This document shows, one piece after another, positions 40,101-49,659 of a stretch of 50,505 bases of DNA (position 1 is its first letter; every line of letters begins with the position of its first letter). The notes under the pieces were generated by a model that was not told the DNA's origin, made no database searches, and worked only from the letters and a program-made list of their open reading frames with translations. This DNA is from Isotricha intestinalis. Taxonomy: Eukaryota; Ciliophora; Litostomatea; Vestibuliferida; Isotrichidae. Location of the stretch: positions 1 through 50,505 of the forward strand of contig JAJJLU010003573.1 of assembly GCA_023807065.1 (NCBI GenBank), written 5' to 3'. The position numbers were made by a program, and so were the translations under genes.

Positions 40101-41844
40101 TAAAAATATAAAATTAATTAATATATTAAATAATAAAATAAAAGATGATGAAAAAGAATCAATTAATATAAGTAATAATAATAATATTGAAGAGGAATTA
40201 AATCAATTAAAAATAGAAAATGAGAAATTAAAAAAAGAATTAAATACTATATCTTTTAAAAAAGATAATTCAGAAATATGTTCTTTTATAGAAGAAGATA
40301 TTCTTGAAGAAAAAAAAGAAAAAATTATATTTGAAAATCCTGAAATAAATATTGATAATTCTAATAATATTAATAATGATTTAAATATTTTAAATAAATT
40401 AAAAGATATTAATTTAAAAATAGATAAAGAATTACAAGATGAAAAAGAATTTAATTCAGAATTAATAGAAGAAAATACTGCTTTAAAACAAAATAATGAA
40501 GAATTAATTAATCATATTAATGAATTAAGAAATGAATTAAATTTATTAGAAAAAAATAATGATTCTTTTATTGAAAAAGAAAAATTAATTAATGAAATAA
40601 CTGATTTATCTAAAGCTCTTGAAGAAAGTAAAAATGAAATTGATAGATTAAATAATATTATTTTTCAAAAAGAAGAAAAGAAAAGGTTAAATAATTATAA
40701 AAAATTAGAAATTGAAGAAAATAATTTAAATATTTTTATTGAAAAAAAATGTCAAAATGAAGTTGAAAATTTAAAAGAAGAAAATTTCCAATTAAAAAGC
40801 AAAATAAATGAAATTAATAATGATATTATAAATATTATAAATGAAAAAAATAATATTGAAAAAGATTTAGAAAAAAGTAGAAAAAATGAAACAAACTTAA
40901 AAGAAAAAATAAAAGAATTTGAAAAAGAGATAAACAATAAAAAATATATAAATGATATATTAAAATCTTTTGATGGAAATACAAAACAATTAATTGAAAC
41001 TTTAGAGAAAAAGATTATAAATATTTCAAAAGAAAGAGATAATTATTTACATAAATTTGATGATTTATTAACAGAAAAAGAAAGATTAGAAGATGATTTA
41101 AAAGATTTAGAAGATAAACTTGAAGAACAATTAGATATAAATAATGATTTAGGAAATCTTATTGAAAAATATAAAAATAATGAAAATAATTCAAAAGATA
41201 ATTTAAATGAAATTAATAATTCTAATTTAGAAAATAAAAGTAATATTAATCCAAATAATTATGAAATTATATCCAGCAAAAAATTAAATAATTTAAATTG
41301 GTATTTATTAAAATTAAAATGTAAAGAAAATAATAATTACTCTAATTTCATTTGGATTTCTGAAGATAAAATAGATTTAAATGATTATAATTATTTAGAT
41401 AATTCTGATGAACAAATAAATAATATATTAATGAAAAAATTAAAACTTTTAGAGGAAAAAGAAGAAATTATAAGTAAATTAAAATTTGAAAATGAAAAAT
41501 TAAGGAAAACAAGAAGTTTAAATTTAAAAAAAAATTCAGATTTAAAAGATAATGAAAATATAAATCTATATATTTCAGATAATATCAGATCATCAAATAT
41601 TAATAATGAAGTTCCTTTTGAAAAATATTCTCAAGTAGTTGAAAATTTTAATGATTTAGATATCAAATATAATAAATTAAAAATTAAATATCAAAATTCT
41701 ATTGAAAAATTAAAAAAATATGAAGATAATGTTTCTTCACATAATGATGAATCTGTGGTATCAAAAAAAAATAATGAAATGAATATTTTTGAAAAAGAAA
41801 AATTAAAAAATAAAAGAAAAAATAGTTCAAAAGAGAAAAAATAA
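34138..41844 (+). CDS. Giant coiled-coil protein (2568 aa) with internal 19-residue tandem repeat
   Basis: A single open frame of 2568 codons. Residues about 15-1450 and 1870-2370 are continuous Glu/Lys/Asn/Leu-rich coiled coil with heptads, like golgins, rootletin or centrosomal tethers. Between about 1456 and 1740 the coil is interrupted by about 14 repeats of roughly 19 residues with consensus FSIISNKKxxxNIxxLNNN. It is followed by a short linker with SPK/TPK sites. A lone related copy (YEIISSKKLNNLNWYLLK, 2375 onward) sits near the C-terminus before NYSNFIWISEDKI. The coil would make a rod hundreds of nanometres long; the repeat is likely beta-rich. A scaffold or tether role is inference. 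No homologue is recognised, and similarity to other coiled coils is composition-driven. Confidence 0.85.
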   Translation: MNEEYNKGEIVNNIFSENNSLKLEIRKLKKELAIKEVEINDLKEKNFDLNELDELNKNFRQSEKLNPSSISEINSDSSEQKFYYQLKNAFDTINSLQKEKDQESDKLEKKIKNLNNEIKLSKEENLNLKKDIEKLNDKISLLSKKTGDELEIERLRELLYKNKEDKKNLNNEIFELNEKIKNLNIEIETLKNSEVFYKNNIQNLQNEIYDLSQLNESNIENSENHIQELSKKNSELSKFINNKNNIIISMQKDILERNNIIEKLKEEIENNKNTINQLNKNYDDNYSKYLSQIKSLKENNNINLNEKDYYKKNFEHKTKEMENLRENAIKHLEEIENSFIKEKENFEIVLEQLKIENEKMKFENCSLIKEIDYLKNGKKEFEKNIISIEENNKNLLQDKAIKDSIINNLKEQLEKNKIILEKKNNKLKEYELNNNNINQILSEKNNEITLLNEELKTNKNKLNNYLLENQKNKIIISNIEKNLNDKEELFKKEINEKEHLNKILESKIIALKKNLEEIIQIKNQELSTKRTETKANLQRIDLLNKTIEEQKDKIRRINSENIELKKNNELMKKKLIDTEILEMTNSFIENEKIIENKEKIIFDMTIESKENKEKLMDLLNKANNEIEKQKKENIEKDLLIENMSNINNKKLIEKEEKIKEMKMNYKKEILKIKKLHENSQLLINERDKEIAKIDNELSNKIKEINNRENELKEIKNDNEKYISSINELNKFKNEMDNLILVLNKKNQELENQNNKMKNEQSENKLLINQLNEKIFDLENLNNKINQELDFMKKIHPEKNKKIEENEILINNLKEKIKDLTLNLNKKNKEYDNILNENKLNLEEIKNIKEKKEIEILNLKNMLEKIEKNFEEIKRKNEELILDNELLKNENNQKEKIINEEKEINLQNEFKIKSLEVENKIKEKSLNEIKEHIEINEIEKKKKNEKNNNEYNIKIQQLNILIEEKTKELNNINLLREDLEKSLNLLKNKNQKLNEEIIELKKINEEKEKKINMIKIENEEKNKKIKELIFQNETQEKKIKEITFDNEKKEKLIENNKSLINDSKLSIKLTTIENEKKENEINDLIKDISDKMNIIQKLQDNLNKKEDLIIQLKEKSELENNRLNKINEENKEKENKLIEIQKINEKYINSIEYLNEENEMKNKQILQLENNMKNNENIIKQLNENLLNVEKVLKEKIEDIEYREKENSILKDDNYEKDNKINKLIEDNNSKENKINELFDDIKKKENLFNELNLSIEEKNKEINEKKSRIEILKNELNNLKDKILENEKIIIEFKEKSLKNENEFNVMNKEKENLMSNILNLKEELNKKTINLNNENISLNNIIEKKEEDIKKLLNEKENLIKENEELIFFKKEIENKRNKLFKINENEIYINSIFLEKNDKEQNTSINNGLIEEEILNKKNDELENIKLKLNENENYIKKLKNKYKIFHYLILDKFNFEIISNKKEYNVYIKNNNFSIISNKKKSKNICSLNNIFSIISIKKKIENICNISFSILSNKKKDKSIYILNNNFSILSNKKEIKNIYTLNENFSIILNKKKFENFCMFHNHFSIILNKKEIKIIPLLNHNYEIFANKKIVDIKYSLNNNFSIISNKKLNDFNNISYNNFTIISMNKKYDNVNISQNNLSMKNEKLMKTTSNIFSIISTKKLNVNKLLSNNYFTIFSSNKFNVNEYNILKQKKNEYIPILNIDFSIFSNKKKEQNLITSEFFFFIQKQKTFSSPKIIIKSPEINKKNNNNIYHTPIKEEDYLENLIEIKEELNNKDEDNKIIEENIIIEEPIIEEKIINTPRKIKMNNIKSKSENKKDKENLMLMESPIILTPKTESKKKYETFAPIRESENFEENNDIKNDVKYININEEKLQTEDLMQVNYPLDINFNNFDNNEKNEIIELKFKIKEMNNCIIEQEKILTQKEKELAKLRKLNNFSHDKKINEIEYNSNIISELNNQILKQKNIIEKKEEEYKKLQEENNKNIKLINILNNKIKDDEKESINISNNNNIEEELNQLKIENEKLKKELNTISFKKDNSEICSFIEEDILEEKKEKIIFENPEINIDNSNNINNDLNILNKLKDINLKIDKELQDEKEFNSELIEENTALKQNNEELINHINELRNELNLLEKNNDSFIEKEKLINEITDLSKALEESKNEIDRLNNIIFQKEEKKRLNNYKKLEIEENNLNIFIEKKCQNEVENLKEENFQLKSKINEINNDIINIINEKNNIEKDLEKSRKNETNLKEKIKEFEKEINNKKYINDILKSFDGNTKQLIETLEKKIINISKERDNYLHKFDDLLTEKERLEDDLKDLEDKLEEQLDINNDLGNLIEKYKNNENNSKDNLNEINNSNLENKSNINPNNYEIISSKKLNNLNWYLLKLKCKENNNYSNFIWISEDKIDLNDYNYLDNSDEQINNILMKKLKLLEEKEEIISKLKFENEKLRKTRSLNLKKNSDLKDNENINLYISDNIRSSNINNEVPFEKYSQVVENFNDLDIKYNKLKIKYQNSIEKLKKYEDNVSSHNDESVVSKKNNEMNIFEKEKLKNKRKNSSKEKK
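38500..39350 (+). repeat. Protein-coding tandem repeat, ~57 nt period
   Basis: Within the giant coiled-coil gene, about 14 imperfect copies encode units such as FSIISNKKKSKNICSLNNI, FSILSNKKEIKNIYTLNEN and FSIISNKKLNDFNNISYNN. Most units are 19 codons. One (NLSMKNEKLMKTTSNI) is degenerate and one (residues near 1700) carries an insertion. Conservation is strongest at F-S-I-I/L-S-N-K-K and weaker in the second half, which fits selection on protein structure rather than recent DNA slippage. Confidence 0.85.
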
Positions 41845-42142
41845 TAAAGTGGAATAAAATATATTTAATTTTTTTTTAATTAAATTTAAAACTTTTTTCA
41901 AATTTATAAACATATTACATTTAAGTTTCTTATAAATAATTCTTTCTATCTAATTTATAATTAATAACAGAGATTTAAGATTGATGCAAATTACTTTAAT
42001 TAATATAAGTTATTGTAAAAATTATTGATTTATTTATTTATTTATTTAATAATTATTGTTTATCTTTATTAATATTTATTAAAAAAAATAATATTTATCC
42101 AAAAATTAATAAATATATTTTATAAATAACTAATTTTTTTAT

Positions 42143-45100
42143 TTAAGAAAAATCATTTGCCATATGCCATAATAATAATTGATCAGTTTCAGGAATAACA
42201 CTTTTATCATTTAAAGAAATAATTTCTTGTCCTTCAGTCCAAACATAACAATAGCCTTTATCTTCACTAATATCTAAACATTTAATTATATTATTAGAAA
42301 CTTCAATAAATATTACTTCTAATTTTGGCATTTTTCTAATATTAACCAAACCTTCTTCATCACCATAAATAATATAATCACAATTATATTTATCATTAAA
42401 TAAAATAGGAGAAAATATATCTCCATAATCATGTGATTCTTTTGCTATTAATTTTCCTGTTAAAGAATAAGAATAAAAAGTTAAATTTTTACTACAATAA
42501 AAAATAAAACTTGGTAATGGTGAAGAAGAAACAAAAAAGAAATCTGCATATTTACCATCATTTTCAACTTTTATTGAATTTATTTTTTTATTTGTTGGGA
42601 AAGTATAAATATTAATTGTTCCATCTATACAAGCACTTCCATAAATATTTACATTTGAATTATAATGAATAGAAGTTATAGGATAATTCATATTTTCATT
42701 TATATTAAATAAATTTTCCCAATTCGTATTATATACTAAAACACTTCCATTATAAGTTCCACAAAAAATAAACTTTTCTTCTTTATCAATTATTAGACTT
42801 ATAATTGCACTATTATCATATTTATTATATATTTCAAATGAATTTAATTCATTATTTTTTTTTGATGTATTTTTACTTTGTAAAGAACCAATTTGACAAA
42901 CTAATATTTTTCCATCATAAAATCCACCTTGAGCTATATTTTTACCTTTATTGTATATTATTATTGGATATGTTTTATTTATTATTTTTATATTTTTTAT
43001 TTTATTACTTGAATAATATAATATATCATCTTTTTGAATATAATAATTTGAATTAGAATCTACTTGAGATTTTGAACCTATTACACTTTGAAATATTTTA
43101 TATTTTGTAAATTGGAAATTATCAAATATTCCTAATACATGTTCATTATCTAAAACTTTTAATTTTATCATATTATTTCTTTCAAAATTATTTTTAGTTT
43201 TATATAAAGAAATTCTTAATTCATTTAAACAACTTTCAGAAATTTGTTTTATTTGTTTATGATTATCACTATTTTTTCTTTGTGGAAATTCTTTATTTTT
43301 AAATAATTGATGTGGAATTAAACCAAATTCAGCAATTCTTAAATAATAAGTTTTATCATCATTATTATTAATATCTTCAATATTAAAATCATCATAAGAA
43401 GAAGGAATGAATAAATTTTTAGAATTTTCAGCTTCTTTTCCTTTTTGTTTAAATCCAAAAATTAAGTCAATCCATTTATTAATATTAGTACTAACTTCTT
43501 CAAATTCTAAATATTGTTTTAATTTAAAAACAAATTCATAAGGATTATCAGACCAAGGAGGTAAAATAACATCATTAATTTTATCATCGAAACCTAAATT
43601 AAGATTATTAATATTTAAAAACATTTCAGGTAAATAATAAAATTCAGGAATTAATTCTCTTATATCAGTTTCTTGAGTAGAAGAACATTCAAAAGTTTTT
43701 GGAATAGATCTAAACATTCTATTTTGATCATCAAAATTATTTCCTTGTAATTCAATAGCAATATAACTAAAAGGGAATAATCTTGTTAAATAATGTGAAA
43801 TATATGTTGGATTTGAATAAAGAGAACCATAAAAATAAGGTTTTGATTTTGGATTTTCTTCTTTCATTGAATTATAATGTTCAATATAAAATTTCTTCCT
43901 TTTTTCTCCTTGTTCATTTAATGTCATCATTCCCATTGGAATTGAAAAATCTCTTACATCTTTTATATTTATTTTTGAAAAATTATATGATACCATTGAA
44001 TTATTTGTTGTTTGAATATTTTGTTCTAGAAAATTATTATTTATATCTAAATTCTTTGTATATTCTGTTATTATCCATGGAAATATTGGATATTGAGATA
44101 TGTCATTAAATGTTCTATTTGATAAGGTATTTAACCATAATAATAAATCAAAATTTGATATTTTATAATTACACCAATTTTCTATTTTTGACAATAAGAA
44201 ATCTTCATTTTTTATATTTATTCTCTTTGAAAAATCATAACCTGTTATTTTATTCTGAATTTTAATTTCTTGATATTTATTATTAAAATGTAATAATATT
44301 TCTTTTACTAAATTATCTCTCATTGTTTGATTTTGGAAATTAAATAAATAGGATTTGTTTTTATTTGTGAAAATTTCTATTGCTGAATTAAGATAATAAT
44401 ATCTTCTTAGAAAAATATAATTTATATTTGAATAATTTATTTTTTTTGATATTGGAATATTTTCATGACAAATTGAATCAGGTAAAAAAGAACCATAACA
44501 AGTATTTCTTTCATTATCAAATTGTAAATCATCATTTTTTTCTGTTTTTTCTTTTAATTGTATTATTGAAGAATCTTTAGTATTTTTAATATAAATATTC
44601 ATATAAAATATAAAATAATTTTCATATAAATTAAAATAGCCTTTTATATGATGTGATTGTTTAACATAACAACAATTATATCCATTTACTATTAATGATG
44701 ATTGAGGTATTCTAAAAGTATTTTCTCCAAAAATTGTATTGAAATTTAAATATTGTTTGTATAATTCAGGATAAATTGAATGATATAATAAATCAAGAAC
44801 TATTTTTTCATCAGTTAATAATTTTGGTTCTTCTTCTTTAATTATTTTTTTATTTTTTGGAAAAAGTTGATTGATATTTAAATTAATAATACTTTGATAT
44901 GATTTTTTAGATAAAAATAAATTATTTTTATCAAAAGAGGTAAAAGAAGGAATATATAAATTAATATCATAAATAGGTAATAAACAAGGTCTAAAAGGAG
45001 AATTTCCATAATGATTTGCAATTTTATATAATAATAATCCTTCATTTTTATTATTAAATATTTCTTTATTACTCCACATTCCATTAAAACTAAATAATAT

Positions 45101-48100
45101 TTTTTTTATTTTTTTATATCTTATTTTTGATTTATTTAAATCTACTTCATTTTTTTCCCAAAATCTTCTTATTTCTTCATCAACTAACATTAATGAACTT
45201 TGAATTGTCATATTTATTTCATTTTTATTTTTTAAATAATGAATAAAAAATATATCATTTGAATTTTCATTTTGTTCATATAAATTTGTTAATTTATTTG
45301 CATTTTCCAATCTTATTTTTCCTATTTTATCAAAATAATCTATTTTAAAAATATCTTTAACTTCTTCTCTTAAATTTTGATTTGATAAAGATCTTGAAAT
45401 TAATTGCTCAAATTTCACTGAGTCTTTTAATGTTGAAAAATTCTTTTTTGATAATTGATTTATATAATCTTGACTAAATATTTTCATAAAAGATTCATTA
45501 AAAAATACTTTAAAAACAGCACATTTAGATAAATTTAATTTTTTTTTCTGTTTTTGTCCGATTGAAATTATTTTATTAAAAACTCCTTTTTTTTTCTTTT
45601 TATCAATTTGAATATAAGTAAAATTAGTTATTTTTAACATTAAAATAACCCAATTTCTTAAAGTAGTGAAAAATAAATTTTTTGATTTTTCATTTACTTT
45701 TTCATTTCCTTCATCAAAGATAAATAATAAAGCATATAAAATAACATAATAAACATTTTCTTGAATTTCATTATATAAATCAAATCCACTTGATAAATTA
45801 GAAGAAGCTAATATTAAAAAAACAATAAAATCTTCATATTGTTTTAAAAGTATTATTAAATCATTTTCATTTTTTGATAAAATAATTGAAAGAACAAATA
45901 ATATTGATATTAAAATCATCTGTGACATATTATTTTTCTCATTTTTTTTATTTAATATTGTTATTTCATCAATAAACATATTTACTTTTTTTTTATTTAA
46001 AATATAATCACTTAAAATTTTATCTTCTTTCATATTTTGAAATGTACTATAATCCCATAATGAATTATATATTTCAATTATTTCATTAAATATTTCATAA
46101 TCACACCATAAATCTTTTAATTTATTTGAACTTGATATATTTATATTCATTCCTGAAATTAATATTTCTGAAAATACTTTTCCATTTGTAAATATTTCAT
46201 TTATTAAATTATCTTTATGTTCTAAATTAAAATATATTATAAATTCAAAACAAAATGATATTATTTCATTTAATATTGAATTATCAAATTTCTTCTCTTT
46301 AGAACTAAAATTTTGAAAATAATAAATTAATAAATCTTTTAATAATTCTCTTAAGAAATTATTAATAACAGTAGAAAACTTTTTATTATTATTATATCTT
46401 ATTTTCAAAGAAGAACAAATTAAAAATAATTCATCTAAAATTCCTAAAGTAGAATTACTATTAAATTTAGAATAAAAAATAATAATAGAATGTAATAATC
46501 TTCCTAAATTAAAAATTGAATAACTAATTTCTTTTAATTTTTCATTATTTTGGGATTGTAAATAAATAATAAATTCATTATTATCTTGCTCATTAATAAT
46601 TAAATAACATTGAAATAAAGTTTCAATAAACCATTGATAAAAAGGAATTTGATTAGAAATTTTAGTACAATTATCTTCAATAGGAATATTATCTTTAATA
46701 ATAATATTATGAATAGCTTTTATAAATTTTTCAATTAATAATATATCACAATTTTTTGAAGTTAATAAATCAACAATTATTTCTATTACAAAAGTATTAT
46801 AAATAATATTTTGATTTTCTTCTTTTGGTAAAATTAACCAATCAATTAAAGCAGTTAAAATTAATTCATTATATAAAAGTTTATTTGAATTTGATATTAA
46901 ATTTAATATAGGAATCATTTTTTCATATTTTAGTTTTTCTTTCATAAATTCTTTTTCTAAAGGAGAAAGAGATGATTGAATTGGATTTTGAAATTCTTTA
47001 AAAGATGAATGTCTTAAAATATTAGGTTTACTTATTAATAATGAATGTCTTAATTTTTGAAATGAATAAGAAGGATCAAGTATTGTTTTATTAATTGAAG
47101 TTGTTAATAAATTTATTTTTTTATTTTTTGGATTATTTATTTTCACTTTTGAATTTTCTAATGTTAATTTTCTATTATTTTTTCTGTTTGCAATATTGTT
47201 TTGATCTTCTAAGAAAAACATATTTATACTTTGATTTTTTTGAATTTTAGAATCTAGTAATTTTGAATGAGGATATTCAGTTTGAAATCTAAATTCTGAT
47301 TCATTCATTTTAATATTTGAAATTGATTCTTCTTCAATTATACCATCTTCTTCTAAAATATCATCACTGAAATCTACTCTTATAAATTGAGGATCAATTA
47401 TTGAGTTTATAAATGATTTATGTGAATTTTTGGAATTAAAAAATTTTTGAATTTCATTATTTTCTTCTCTGTAAATGCTTATTAAAGAAAATATTTTTAA
47501 TATTATTATTATTATATCCGGATATGGAATTACACTTAAAATATAACATAAAATTGTCATTATTTTATTTCTTATTAAGGTATTTAAAATTTTTGTTTTT
47601 ATTTCATTTTTTATTTTTTTGTCTTTTAAAAAATTTATAAATATTTCTAAACATGATTTATATAAACAAGGTGACATACTTGTTGAAAGAAAATTTAATA
47701 AAAGAACAAAATCTTTTTCATTTTCATTTTTAATTAAATATATTTCAATAATTTTAATTAATTTTTGAATTTTTGTTTTTACTTCTGGATTAGATATTTT
47801 AAAATAATCTCCTTGAATTTCTAAAAAAAAATTTGAATGTTCTTGACAACAATATTCAATTAAATGATTTTTATCATATTCTTTTAATATTAATAAAGCT
47901 TTTGATAAAGGTAAATATTTTGTAGTTTCTTCACATAAAAAACAATTTAATACAAAATCCCATATATTTAATTGAATATTTATTGCTATTTTTGATAGAA
48001 TTTTTAAATTAAATATTATCTGATAAAAAAATTTTTGTATTAAAGAAACTTTATCTCTTTGATTAAAAAATGAAACTGTTAATGATTTAAAACTTTCATA

Positions 48101-49612
48101 TATTTCATTTGTAAAAACAGTATTATCATATTTTTCTAAAAATAATCGGTAAATATCAAAAAATTTAGAATTTAAACAACTTTCCATATTACATAATCTT
48201 TTATTATTAAGTAAATTGACTATAATTTTATTAATTATAATGAAATTTTCTTTTGAATTATTCTCAATTAAACATTCACATATTGGTAATAAATTTTGAA
48301 AACCTCCTAATAAGAAAATTGATTTATAATTTAATTTATTTATATTTACTCCTGAAGTACAAGTTTTATTTTGAGATGAATTTAATGTTATAAAATTAAT
48401 TTTAATATTATCATTATTTGTTATATTATCAATAATATCTTTATAATATTGTTCTGGAGTGAAAAAAACTAATATATTATTTAATATATTTTTATTTTCA
48501 TTTAGATAATTTTTAACATGTTTATTTTTATAAATACCAAATAAATATTTATTTTGAAAATCTAAAATATAATCAATTGGCATTTGTTTATTTATTAATA
48601 TAAAAGAAGTATTATATCCAGTGAAATTTTTATAAAGTAAAATATTAGAAAAATTACTTATTGAAGAAAAAGTAGAAATTTCACCTATATCATATTGTTC
48701 ATTATTAACTATACCAATAAAATGAATTTTTTTTGATTTTTTGGTATTTCCAATTATACATAAATTTACCCATGAATTTCCTTTTATTTTACATATTTCT
48801 TTTTTTTGTTCAGATGTTTGAATCCATAATGTTAAATTTATATCACTTATTATATTTATTTTTTCTTCATTAAATTGAATTGATAATATTATTACTTCAA
48901 ATTGTCTATGATAAAGTTTAAGTAAATTTTCATTTGTTAATAAAAAATTAAAATTTTGAAATATTGTAAATCCTTCTTTTATTTTCATTGAATTATCTTT
49001 TGATAAATTATCAATAAATATATTTCCACTATTTGAAAAATAAAAAAAATTATATGGTTTGATATGTTTATTAGAACAATATAATATTTCAAATAATTTT
49101 AAATAACCATTTAAAATTTTTTTATCAAATGGTTTTTCTTTTTTATCATTGTAAAAATAGATTTTTGAAAGTGATTGACAAACATTTTCTAAATTTTTTT
49201 TATCTACTCCAACAACAATTAACAAAACGTTAAGTAAATTTAATAATTTTTCACTTAATTCATGATTATTTTCAAAATATATTAAATATTGTTTAATTAT
49301 CCAATCTTCAAAATTTTGGATATTATTATTTAAAGTAATATTTTTATTCAAATCAATTTCTTCATTAAGAGAATTACCATTTAATTGTATTTTATTATTA
49401 TATTTAGAAAAAATGCATGCATTCAAAAATGAATTATTTGTATTGAAATTATCAATTAAAAATTGTAATAGTAGATTTTTTTCTTCTTTATTCATTTCAA
49501 ATTCAAAATAATCAATTAATTTACTTATTTGTGTTGTATCTTTTATTAATCTAAAATTTTTAGAATTTAATGGCTCAGTAAATATTTCATTTATCAAATT
49601 AGAATAATTCAT
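42143..49612 (-). CDS. BEACH-domain protein, neurobeachin/LRBA-like
   Basis: A 2489-residue scaffold protein. The N-terminal part is helical, with a concanavalin-like beta domain around 185-360 (GFTIFQNFNFLL, INLTLWIQTS). The long middle is alpha-solenoid. A PH-BEACH module follows: PH-like (about 1640-1780, CYVKQSHHIKGYFNLYENYF) then BEACH (about 1800-2110) with FPWIITEYTKNL, DFSIPMGMMTL, YGSLYSNPTYISHYLTRLFP, MFRSIPKTFE and ELIPEFYYLPEMF. C-terminal WD40 repeats (about 2230-2489) contain IYGSACIDGTINIY. BEACH proteins direct vesicle and lysosome-related membrane traffic. The order ConA-like, PH-BEACH, WD40 fits neurobeachin/LRBA rather than FAN. The cargo is unknown. Confidence 0.92.
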   Translation of the reverse strand: MNYSNLINEIFTEPLNSKNFRLIKDTTQISKLIDYFEFEMNKEEKNLLLQFLIDNFNTNNSFLNACIFSKYNNKIQLNGNSLNEEIDLNKNITLNNNIQNFEDWIIKQYLIYFENNHELSEKLLNLLNVLLIVVGVDKKNLENVCQSLSKIYFYNDKKEKPFDKKILNGYLKLFEILYCSNKHIKPYNFFYFSNSGNIFIDNLSKDNSMKIKEGFTIFQNFNFLLTNENLLKLYHRQFEVIILSIQFNEEKINIISDINLTLWIQTSEQKKEICKIKGNSWVNLCIIGNTKKSKKIHFIGIVNNEQYDIGEISTFSSISNFSNILLYKNFTGYNTSFILINKQMPIDYILDFQNKYLFGIYKNKHVKNYLNENKNILNNILVFFTPEQYYKDIIDNITNNDNIKINFITLNSSQNKTCTSGVNINKLNYKSIFLLGGFQNLLPICECLIENNSKENFIIINKIIVNLLNNKRLCNMESCLNSKFFDIYRLFLEKYDNTVFTNEIYESFKSLTVSFFNQRDKVSLIQKFFYQIIFNLKILSKIAINIQLNIWDFVLNCFLCEETTKYLPLSKALLILKEYDKNHLIEYCCQEHSNFFLEIQGDYFKISNPEVKTKIQKLIKIIEIYLIKNENEKDFVLLLNFLSTSMSPCLYKSCLEIFINFLKDKKIKNEIKTKILNTLIRNKIMTILCYILSVIPYPDIIIIILKIFSLISIYREENNEIQKFFNSKNSHKSFINSIIDPQFIRVDFSDDILEEDGIIEEESISNIKMNESEFRFQTEYPHSKLLDSKIQKNQSINMFFLEDQNNIANRKNNRKLTLENSKVKINNPKNKKINLLTTSINKTILDPSYSFQKLRHSLLISKPNILRHSSFKEFQNPIQSSLSPLEKEFMKEKLKYEKMIPILNLISNSNKLLYNELILTALIDWLILPKEENQNIIYNTFVIEIIVDLLTSKNCDILLIEKFIKAIHNIIIKDNIPIEDNCTKISNQIPFYQWFIETLFQCYLIINEQDNNEFIIYLQSQNNEKLKEISYSIFNLGRLLHSIIIFYSKFNSNSTLGILDELFLICSSLKIRYNNNKKFSTVINNFLRELLKDLLIYYFQNFSSKEKKFDNSILNEIISFCFEFIIYFNLEHKDNLINEIFTNGKVFSEILISGMNINISSSNKLKDLWCDYEIFNEIIEIYNSLWDYSTFQNMKEDKILSDYILNKKKVNMFIDEITILNKKNEKNNMSQMILISILFVLSIILSKNENDLIILLKQYEDFIVFLILASSNLSSGFDLYNEIQENVYYVILYALLFIFDEGNEKVNEKSKNLFFTTLRNWVILMLKITNFTYIQIDKKKKKGVFNKIISIGQKQKKKLNLSKCAVFKVFFNESFMKIFSQDYINQLSKKNFSTLKDSVKFEQLISRSLSNQNLREEVKDIFKIDYFDKIGKIRLENANKLTNLYEQNENSNDIFFIHYLKNKNEINMTIQSSLMLVDEEIRRFWEKNEVDLNKSKIRYKKIKKILFSFNGMWSNKEIFNNKNEGLLLYKIANHYGNSPFRPCLLPIYDINLYIPSFTSFDKNNLFLSKKSYQSIINLNINQLFPKNKKIIKEEEPKLLTDEKIVLDLLYHSIYPELYKQYLNFNTIFGENTFRIPQSSLIVNGYNCCYVKQSHHIKGYFNLYENYFIFYMNIYIKNTKDSSIIQLKEKTEKNDDLQFDNERNTCYGSFLPDSICHENIPISKKINYSNINYIFLRRYYYLNSAIEIFTNKNKSYLFNFQNQTMRDNLVKEILLHFNNKYQEIKIQNKITGYDFSKRINIKNEDFLLSKIENWCNYKISNFDLLLWLNTLSNRTFNDISQYPIFPWIITEYTKNLDINNNFLEQNIQTTNNSMVSYNFSKINIKDVRDFSIPMGMMTLNEQGEKRKKFYIEHYNSMKEENPKSKPYFYGSLYSNPTYISHYLTRLFPFSYIAIELQGNNFDDQNRMFRSIPKTFECSSTQETDIRELIPEFYYLPEMFLNINNLNLGFDDKINDVILPPWSDNPYEFVFKLKQYLEFEEVSTNINKWIDLIFGFKQKGKEAENSKNLFIPSSYDDFNIEDINNNDDKTYYLRIAEFGLIPHQLFKNKEFPQRKNSDNHKQIKQISESCLNELRISLYKTKNNFERNNMIKLKVLDNEHVLGIFDNFQFTKYKIFQSVIGSKSQVDSNSNYYIQKDDILYYSSNKIKNIKIINKTYPIIIYNKGKNIAQGGFYDGKILVCQIGSLQSKNTSKKNNELNSFEIYNKYDNSAIISLIIDKEEKFIFCGTYNGSVLVYNTNWENLFNINENMNYPITSIHYNSNVNIYGSACIDGTINIYTFPTNKKINSIKVENDGKYADFFFVSSSPLPSFIFYCSKNLTFYSYSLTGKLIAKESHDYGDIFSPILFNDKYNCDYIIYGDEEGLVNIRKMPKLEVIFIEVSNNIIKCLDISEDKGYCYVWTEGQEIISLNDKSVIPETDQLLLWHMANDFS

Positions 49613-49659
49613 TTATTTTATTTAATTTCCTTTTTAAAATATTTTAAATAATAGTAATA

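Noticed and set aside
34520..41000. Open frames on the opposite strand of the giant coiled-coil gene (Phe/Ile/Leu-rich).
   Set aside because: They are antisense shadows of an A-rich coding sequence with no protein-like complexity.
42027..42050. Short TTTA repeat between the coiled-coil and BEACH genes.
   Set aside because: A minor simple repeat expected at this composition, with no further structure.
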